This document shows, one piece after another, positions 6,374 to 10,338 of a stretch of 10,338 bases of DNA (position 1 is the first letter of the stretch; each line of letters starts with the position of its first letter). The stretch covers positions 1-10,338 of the forward strand of contig DATAAZ010000070.1 of NCBI GenBank assembly GCA_036259875.1, given 5' to 3'. This stretch comes from DATAAZ01 sp036259875 (lineage in GTDB: Bacteria > Actinomycetota > Thermoleophilia > Gaiellales > Gaiellaceae). A program made the translations under genes and the position numbers. The notes under the pieces are model-generated. The model did not search any database. It saw only the letters and a program-made list of their open reading frames with translations, and was not told where the DNA came from.

Positions 6374-6531
6374 GCCGCCACCTCCCTCGCCTTCGGCTCG
6401 GTCGTGCGGGGGAGACCCTCTTTGCCCCACGGACGCCCTTCTTTCCCTTTGCACGCCTCGGCGCATGCGCCGAGGAGTCCCGTTCGGGGAACCTCCCGGT
6501 TCACGTGCGGCCCCTCCGCGTGCCAGTTCAC
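6370..6531 (-). CDS. Candidate 53-aa small reading frame bridging pntAA and pntAB (doubtful)
   Basis: A frame opening at GTG 6531 (sharing GTGA with the pntAA stop) and closing at TGA 6372-6370 (sharing TTGA with the pntAB start) fills the spacer exactly. The product would be a small basic, Gly/Lys/Glu-rich peptide beginning MNWHAEGPHV with two Cys (23 and 27, CAEAC) and ending KAREVAA; no signal peptide, membrane helix or known domain is seen. Against it: third-position GC is about 79%, lower than the neighbouring genes, there is a perfect palindrome inside, and both four-base overlaps arise almost automatically from the flanking codons, leaving about a one-in-three chance that the frames agree. 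It may be a real microprotein, a translation-coupling bridge, or merely an open stretch of an inserted repeat. I do not recognise it. Confidence 0.2.
   Translation of the reverse strand: MNWHAEGPHVNREVPRTGLLGACAEACKGKEGRPWGKEGLPRTTEPKAREVAA
6381..6386 (-). promoter_or_regulatory. Ribosome binding site that decides the TTG start of pntAB
   Basis: The minus strand reads GGGAGG, with 7 nt to the TTG at 6373-6371. The spacing supports TTG rather than the ATG 31 codons upstream. Confidence 0.7.
6456..6475. repeat. Perfect 20-bp palindrome in the pntAA-pntAB spacer, followed by small hairpins
   Basis: CCTCGGCGCA-TGCGCCGAGG is fully self-complementary over 20 bp with no spacer. Just beyond it on the + side are two short overlapping hairpins, TCCC/GGGA (6478-6490) and GAACC/GGTTC (6489-6502). 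Such a cluster in the middle of an operon that is normally tightly packed suggests a processing or attenuation element in the mRNA, or a small inserted repeat. The structures are seen directly; the role is not known. Confidence 0.5.
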
Positions 6532-7640
6532 GCCGGCACCGGCTCCTTGAGGACGCGGCCCTCGTGCGCGACGCACGTCTCGCGGACGACCTCGTCCTCG
6601 AAGTCGATCACGAGCGCGCCGTCGCGGACGAGGAGCGCGACGAAGCTCGCGACGTTCCGCGAGTACATCTGGCTCGCGTGGTATGCCATCCCACTCGGGA
6701 CGTCGAGCTCGCCGACGATCGTGACGCCGTGCCGGACGACGCTCGCGCCGGGCTCGGTGAGCGCGCAGTTCCCACCCGCCTCGGCTGCGAGGTCGACGAC
6801 GACGGAGCCCGGCCGCATGCGCGCGACCGCGTCCTCGGTAACGAGGAGCGGTGCCGGCCGGCCGGGCACGAGCGCGGTCGTGATCACCGCGTCCGACTCG
6901 GCGACGTGCAGCGCGAGGAGCTCCTGCTCGCGCCGCGACTCGTCCTCCGCGAGCGCGACCGCGTAGCCGCCCATCCCCTCGACGCCCTCGACGTCGAGCT
7001 CGAGGAAGCCGGCGCCGAGGCTCTCGACCTGCTCCTTCACGACGGGCCGGACGTCGTAGGCGGAGACGACCGCGCCGAGCCGCCGCGCCGTGGCGATCGC
7101 CTGGAGGCCGGCGACGCCGGCGCCGAGGACGAGGACGCGCGCGGGCGGGATCGTGCCCGCGGCCGTCGTCAGCATCGGGAAGAACTTGCCGACCGAGGTG
7201 GCGGCGAGGAGCGCGGCACGGTAGCCGGCAACGGTCGCTTGCGAGGAGAGCGCGTCCATCGGTTGCGCGCGCGTGATGCGAGGCATCGCGTCCATCGAGA
7301 ACGCCGTGACGCCGCGCTCGGCGAGCGCCTGCGCCAGCTGGGGAGCGGCGAGCGGCTGCAGGAAGGCGACGAGCGCCTGCCCGCGGCGGAGCGCGTCCAG
7401 TTCCTCGCCGGCCGGCTTCCGTACGCGGACGACGAGGTCGGCCGCCGCGTAGAGCTCGTCCGCGGGGGCGACGCGCGCGCCCGCCTCGGCGTATGCCCCA
7501 TCCGGAAACGCGGCTGCGTCCCCGGCGCCCGCCTCGACCAGGACGTCGATCCCCCCCTCCACGAGCCGCCGGACGGTGTCCGGCACGAGCGCGACCCGGC
7601 GCTCGCCGGGCGCTCGCTCCTTCACGACGCCGATCATCAT
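6528..7640 (-). CDS. pntAA: NAD(P) transhydrogenase subunit alpha part 1 (NAD(H)-binding dI, PntAA)
   Basis: A 370-residue soluble subunit that binds NAD(H) and passes hydride to PntB dIII. The N-terminus IGVVKERAPGERRVALVPD (3-21) is the alanine dehydrogenase/PntA signature. The segment RITRAQPMDALSSQATVAGYRA (121-142) forms the conserved active-site loop with Arg, Gln and Asp. The Rossmann motif is VLGAGVAGLQA (171-181), with the acidic residue D196 in SAYDVRP at the end of the second strand for NAD selectivity. The ending (MYSRNVASFVALL...) is also typical. Unlike E. coli PntA there is no membrane part; that is encoded by the separate pntAB gene downstream. Alanine dehydrogenase is excluded by the pntAB-pntB neighbours. 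The start is taken as the first ATG of MMIGVV at 7640: no Shine-Dalgarno is seen, but a TACACT box lies 6 nt upstream, consistent with a leaderless transcript. An in-frame extension to 7751 would be Arg-rich and unlike the family. Confidence 0.95.
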   Translation of the reverse strand: MMIGVVKERAPGERRVALVPDTVRRLVEGGIDVLVEAGAGDAAAFPDGAYAEAGARVAPADELYAAADLVVRVRKPAGEELDALRRGQALVAFLQPLAAPQLAQALAERGVTAFSMDAMPRITRAQPMDALSSQATVAGYRAALLAATSVGKFFPMLTTAAGTIPPARVLVLGAGVAGLQAIATARRLGAVVSAYDVRPVVKEQVESLGAGFLELDVEGVEGMGGYAVALAEDESRREQELLALHVAESDAVITTALVPGRPAPLLVTEDAVARMRPGSVVVDLAAEAGGNCALTEPGASVVRHGVTIVGELDVPSGMAYHASQMYSRNVASFVALLVRDGALVIDFEDEVVRETCVAHEGRVLKEPVPA

Positions 7641-7646
7641 GGACGG

Positions 7647-7652
7647 AGTGTA
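7647..7652 (-). promoter_or_regulatory. Putative -10 box of the pnt operon (leaderless)
   Basis: The minus strand reads TACACT, followed by 6 nt and then the ATG of pntAA at 7640, which places the expected transcription start at the start codon. No recognisable -35 hexamer was found at 16-19 nt. The same layout recurs before three other genes in the window. Confidence 0.45.
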
Positions 7653-7670
7653 AGGCGGCGACTTGCGGCG

Positions 7671-7690
7671 CCGGCCGCCAAGACGGCCGG
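7671..7690. repeat. Inverted repeat in the pntAA/DUF6457 divergent spacer
   Basis: CCGGCCG and CGGCCGG are perfect 7-bp arms around a 6-nt loop (CCAAGA). The repeat lies in the 141-nt divergent region (7641-7781), upstream of both predicted promoters. It could be an operator, or chance in GC-rich DNA; nothing else was recognised in this spacer. Confidence 0.35.
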
Positions 7691-7769
7691 GCTCGGCCCG
7701 GCGTCCGTCTGAAACGATCGGTCGACGCGCTCGAACGATGCCGAGCGACATCTGAGCGGTCTAGGACGC

Positions 7770-7775
7770 TAGGTT
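7770..7775 (+). promoter_or_regulatory. Putative -10 box of the DUF6457-like gene (leaderless)
   Basis: TAGGTT lies 6 nt before the ATG at 7782. A GCGACA at 7745-7750 shares GACA with the -35 consensus but the spacing is 19 nt, longer than ideal. No Shine-Dalgarno is present before the ATG. Confidence 0.4.
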
Positions 7776-7781
7776 TGGCGC

Positions 7782-8024
7782 ATGGACGCCTGGCTCGAAG
7801 CCGCCGTGGCTCGACTCGCGCTGGAGACGGGCGCAGCCGTCCCTGACTACACGCTCACTCAGGCCGAGATCGACGAGCTCCTCGAGCTCGCCCGGATCGC
7901 GGCCCACGAGAGCGGCGAGCGAACGAACGCCCCGCTCCTCTGCTACCTCGTCGGCCTCGCACGCGGCCGCGGCGGCCACGAGCTCGACGACCTCGTCGAC
8001 GCCGCCGCCGGGAAGCGGATCTAG
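7782..8024 (+). CDS. Small DUF6457-like protein
   Basis: An 80-residue acidic, helical, soluble protein (MDAWLEAAVARLAL...). It resembles the DUF6457 family of short actinobacterial proteins: a WLxxxxxxL opening, a central ELLELARIAAHESGER helix (31-46) with the AHE motif, a PLLCYLVGLARGRGG segment (50-64) and a short charged tail. The family has no established activity as far as I know; members are often near molybdenum-cofactor genes, but none is visible here. The start is the ATG at 7782, which has a TAGGTT box 6 nt upstream and no ribosome site. It is divergent from pntAA and 54 nt upstream of an SDR gene on the same strand that has its own promoter-like box, so co-transcription is possible but not required. 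The gene is credible because of the family resemblance; its function is unknown. Confidence 0.75.
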   Translation: MDAWLEAAVARLALETGAAVPDYTLTQAEIDELLELARIAAHESGERTNAPLLCYLVGLARGRGGHELDDLVDAAAGKRI

Positions 8025-8065
8025 CCGCCTCGGGACGACTGAAGCTCCGAGCCGCTTCCCGCCGC

Positions 8066-8071
8066 TAAGCT
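8066..8071 (+). promoter_or_regulatory. Putative -10 box of the SDR gene (leaderless)
   Basis: TAAGCT is followed by 7 nt and the GTG start at 8079. There is no Shine-Dalgarno before the GTG and no good -35 hexamer, matching the layout before the other leaderless candidates in this window. Confidence 0.4.
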
Positions 8072-8078
8072 CGCCCGC

Positions 8079-8843
8079 GTGCCGGAGCTGGAGGGACGAA
8101 GCGCGATCGTCACCGGTGCGTCGAGCGGGATTGGACGGGCGACCGCGCTCGCGCTCGCGGGTGCGGGTGCGCGCGTTGCGCTCGGCGCGCGCCGGGTCGA
8201 GCGCATCGAGCGGCTCGTGGGGGAGCTTCCGGGCGACGGCCACGTCGCCGCGACGCTCGACGTCACCGACGCCGAGAGCAGCCGCGCGTTCGTCGAACGC
8301 GCGACGAGCGCGTTCGGGAGCGTCGACATCCTCGTCAACAACGCCGGCCTCGCGCTCGGCCGCACCGCGATCGAGGAAGGAAGCGACGAAGACGACGCCG
8401 TCATGTGGGAGACCAACGTCGGGGGGCTCGTCCGCATGACGCGGCTTTGCCTCCCGCACATGGAGCCCTGGCGAGGCCACGTCGTCAACCTCGGCTCGTG
8501 GGCCGGCAGGGAGGCGTACACGTACGGAGGCATGTACGTCGGTTCGAAGTACGCCGTCCGGGCGCTCACGTACGTGCTCCGCAAGGAGCTGGTCGGTCGC
8601 ATCCGTGTTACGACGGTTGACCCCGGGATGGTCGGTGGAACGGAGTTTTCGGACATCCGCTTCCGCGGCGACGAGGGGCGGAAGCGCGCCGTCTACGAGG
8701 GCGTTCGCTACCTGACCGCGGCTGACGTCGCTGACTGCATCCTCTGGGTGGTCACGCGGCCGGCGCACGTGAACATCGACGAGATCGTCCTCAAGCCGCT
8801 GCAGCAGGGAAGCCAGGATCAGATCGTTCGCGAGACCTCGTAG
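8079..8843 (+). CDS. Classical short-chain dehydrogenase/reductase, YdfG-like
   Basis: A 254-residue soluble NAD(P)(H)-dependent oxidoreductase with the full classical SDR set: TGASSGIG nucleotide motif at 12-19, DVTD (61-64), NNAG (87-90), structural Asn113, catalytic Ser140 (NLGSWAG), Tyr153 and Lys157 in the YxxxK motif (YVGSK), and PG after the sixth strand (DPGMV, 181-185). Basic residues R38-R39 after the second strand point to NADP(H) rather than NAD(H). The C-terminal PAHVNIDEIVLKP (228-240) is very like E. coli YdfG and related serine/3-hydroxy acid dehydrogenases, so oxidation of a small hydroxy acid or reduction of a semialdehyde is a reasonable guess; the substrate is not proven. 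The start is GTG at 8079, giving the usual short lead before the first strand. The next gene begins 3 nt after its stop, so they form an operon. Confidence 0.92.
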   Translation: MPELEGRSAIVTGASSGIGRATALALAGAGARVALGARRVERIERLVGELPGDGHVAATLDVTDAESSRAFVERATSAFGSVDILVNNAGLALGRTAIEEGSDEDDAVMWETNVGGLVRMTRLCLPHMEPWRGHVVNLGSWAGREAYTYGGMYVGSKYAVRALTYVLRKELVGRIRVTTVDPGMVGGTEFSDIRFRGDEGRKRAVYEGVRYLTAADVADCILWVVTRPAHVNIDEIVLKPLQQGSQDQIVRETS

Positions 8844-8846
8844 CCC

Positions 8847-10338
8847 GTGACGCTTACGATTCTCGAGGGCTCGACGTTCTGCCTCTCGGACGACCGCGGC
8901 GACTTGGACGGGCCGACGACCGGCCTCTTCGCCGCCGACACGCGCTTTCTCTCACGCTGGGTCCTCACCATCAACGGGGCGCGCCCGCTTCTCCTCTCGT
9001 CGAACAAGGTCGAGTACTTCTCCGCCGCCTTCTACCTCCGAAACCCGCTCGCCGGCGGCCTGGGCCAGGACGAGCTCTCGATCGCGCGGGAGCGCTTCAT
9101 CGGGGACGGGATGCAGGACCACGTCCTGGTGCAAAACCACGCCCGCCGCCGCGTCGAGTTCGACGTCGCGCTCGAGGTCGGGAACGACTTCGCTGACGTC
9201 TTCGCCGTCAAGGACTACGACTTCGGGCTCGGCGACCCGACGCGCGCCCGCCCCCTGCCCGAGCCCGTCCCCCTCACGCACGAGGAGGCGGACAACGCGC
9301 TCGTTCTGAGCGACGGCGACGGTTTCACGGGCGTCACGCAGATCTTCTTCTCTCAGCCCGGCGACGTGGACGGCTCGTCCGTTCGCTTCCGCGTCGGCCT
9401 CGATCCGGGCGAGCGCTGGCGCCTCAGGGTCGATGTCAACGTCTCGGTCGACGGCATCCAGACCCGCCCGCAGCTCGCGGAGCGGGAGTTCGGCGAGGAG
9501 CTCGCCCGCGTTCGCGCATCCCTCACTTCGTGGCGGATGAGCGTCCCGCGGCTTCGGGCGACCTGGGACCCGCTGCCGGCCGCCTTCACGCGCTCGGCCG
9601 CGGACCTCGCGTCGCTTCGCATGCGCGACGGCCGTCCGGAAGGCCAGCTCTTCGCCGCCGGAATGCCGTGGTTCATGGCCGTCTTCGGTCGCGACACGCT
9701 GATCACGTGCCTCCAGACGCTCCTCTTTGGGCCGGAGCTCGCGCGCAACGCGCTCGTCGCGCTCGCCCAGCTCCAGGCGCGCGACGACGACCCCGAGGCG
9801 GATGCCGAGCCGGGAAAGATCGTTCACGAGGTTCGGACCGGCAAGGCGGCGCGGACGTGGTTTCCGCGCTACTACGGCACGGTCGACGCGACGCCGCTCT
9901 ATCTCGTGCTCCTCGCGGAGACGTGGCGCTGGACCGACGACACCGACCTCGCCCGCCGTCTCAAGCAGCCCGCGCTTCGCGCGCTCGAGTGGATCGACGA
10001 GCACGGCGATCTCGACGGCGACGGCTTCGTCGAGTACCAGTCGCGTGCGCAGCACGGTCTCTCGAACCAGTCGTGGAAGGACTCCGGCGACTCCCAGCGG
10101 TTCCACGACGGCCGCTACGCGAAGACGCCGCTCGCGCCGGCGGAGGTGCAGGGCTACGTCTACGACGCGAAGCGCGGGCTCGCGGAGCTGGCGCGCGAGG
10201 TGTGGCGCGAGCGGGCGCTCGCCGACCGCCTCGAGGAGGAGGCCGACGCGCTCCGCGCGCGCTTCGACGAGGCGTTCTGGATCGAGGAGAGGGGCGGCTT
10301 CTACGCGCTCGCGCTCGACGGGGCGAAACAGCCGGTCG
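8847..10338 (+). CDS. Glycogen-debranching-type enzyme (GDE_N / amylo-alpha-1,6-glucosidase-like), 3' end outside window
   Basis: The frame is open from a GTG at 8847 to the end of the window (497 codons plus one base). The start MTLTILEGSTFCLSDDRGDL is the usual opening of the family, and the gene begins 3 nt after the SDR stop. Residues about 1-215 form the glycogen debranching N-terminal beta domain (GLFAADTRFLSRW, 26-38). From about 245 a six-hairpin (alpha/alpha)6 glycosidase domain begins, with the family motifs GMPWFMAVFGRDTLI (272-286), KIVHEVR (324-330), TWFPRYYGTVDATPLY and NQSWKDSGDS (407-416); Asp412 is a candidate catalytic acid by analogy with related inverting glycosidases. It probably removes alpha-1,6 branches or acts on a related alpha-glucan in the cytoplasm; no signal peptide is present. 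Usual family length is about 650-720 aa, so the last third is missing here only because the window ends. Confidence 0.92.
   Translation, partial: MTLTILEGSTFCLSDDRGDLDGPTTGLFAADTRFLSRWVLTINGARPLLLSSNKVEYFSAAFYLRNPLAGGLGQDELSIARERFIGDGMQDHVLVQNHARRRVEFDVALEVGNDFADVFAVKDYDFGLGDPTRARPLPEPVPLTHEEADNALVLSDGDGFTGVTQIFFSQPGDVDGSSVRFRVGLDPGERWRLRVDVNVSVDGIQTRPQLAEREFGEELARVRASLTSWRMSVPRLRATWDPLPAAFTRSAADLASLRMRDGRPEGQLFAAGMPWFMAVFGRDTLITCLQTLLFGPELARNALVALAQLQARDDDPEADAEPGKIVHEVRTGKAARTWFPRYYGTVDATPLYLVLLAETWRWTDDTDLARRLKQPALRALEWIDEHGDLDGDGFVEYQSRAQHGLSNQSWKDSGDSQRFHDGRYAKTPLAPAEVQGYVYDAKRGLAELAREVWRERALADRLEEEADALRARFDEAFWIEERGGFYALALDGAKQPV

Noticed and set aside
6374..6466. ATG at 6466 as the start of pntAB
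   Set aside because: It would add 31 charged, non-conserved residues and begins inside the palindrome; the TTG at 6373 has a strong ribosome site and gives the normal family length.
6384..6502. Possible group II intron or transposon remnant in the pntAA-pntAB spacer
   Set aside because: The hairpins and pyrimidine tract were suggestive, but no domain V, reverse transcriptase, transposase or terminal repeats could be identified, so only the structures themselves are reported.
5001..7712. 903-codon open frame on the + strand across the pnt operon
   Set aside because: It is antisense to pntB, pntAB and pntAA, which are certain genes; the translation is Arg/Asp/Glu-rich low complexity without motifs.
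7641..7751. N-terminal extension of PntAA starting at 7751
   Set aside because: The added 37 residues are Arg/Pro-rich and unlike the family, which starts at MIGVVKE; the extension would also cover the divergent promoter region.
7761..8768. 335-codon open frame on the - strand opposite the DUF6457-like gene and the SDR
   Set aside because: It is the complement of well-supported genes and has no recognisable domain.
8952..10106. 384-codon open frame on the - strand opposite the debranching enzyme
   Set aside because: The + strand frame carries clear family motifs throughout; the antisense product is charged low complexity.

Overview
The window is very GC-rich bacterial DNA with dense genes, strong G/C preference at third codon positions, frequent GTG/TTG starts and several start codons sitting directly behind a TANNNT box. 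Together with the gene families present (FtsX/MacB-type ABC exporter, signal-less HtrA-like proteases, an HxlR regulator with a cysteine tail, three-subunit transhydrogenase, a probable DUF6457 protein, a GDE_N-type debranching enzyme), this suggests Actinomycetota, perhaps Thermoleophilia. The placement is inference; there is no rRNA or other marker to confirm it.

Layout. (1) 1-1961, + strand: the 3' end of an FtsX-type permease, joined by a GTGA overlap to a 558-aa ATPase carrying two complete ABC domains in one chain. (2) 1903-3761, - strand: two PDZ-containing trypsin-like (S1C/HtrA-like) protease genes coupled by a TGATG overlap; the distal one converges on and overlaps the ABC gene by 59 bp. 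(3) 3762-3840: a short divergent promoter region with a perfect 7-3-7 dyad, shared by the protease pair and an HxlR-family regulator (3841-4260, +). (4) 4346-4621, +: a small GlsB/YeaQ-type membrane protein, followed by a GC-rich hairpin. (5) 7640-4665, - strand: a proton-translocating NAD(P) transhydrogenase operon, pntAA-pntAB-pntB, with an unusual 154-nt structured spacer between pntAA and pntAB that holds a small candidate reading frame. (6) 7782-10338, +: a DUF6457-like small protein, a YdfG-like short-chain dehydrogenase, and, 3 nt later, the first ~497 codons of a glycogen-debranching-type enzyme that runs off the window.

How they may work together: the pnt operon couples the proton gradient to NADPH supply; the SDR downstream on the other strand probably uses NADP(H), and the debranching enzyme handles alpha-glucan. 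The HtrA pair next to an HxlR regulator looks like a small regulated protein-quality or proteolysis module. No CRISPR, transposase, tRNA or rRNA gene was seen. No stretch over 300 bases lacks a gene. The least ordinary points are the two-domain fused ATPase with an AbrB-like linker, the HxlR dyad, the pntAA/pntAB spacer and a recurring leaderless promoter layout.
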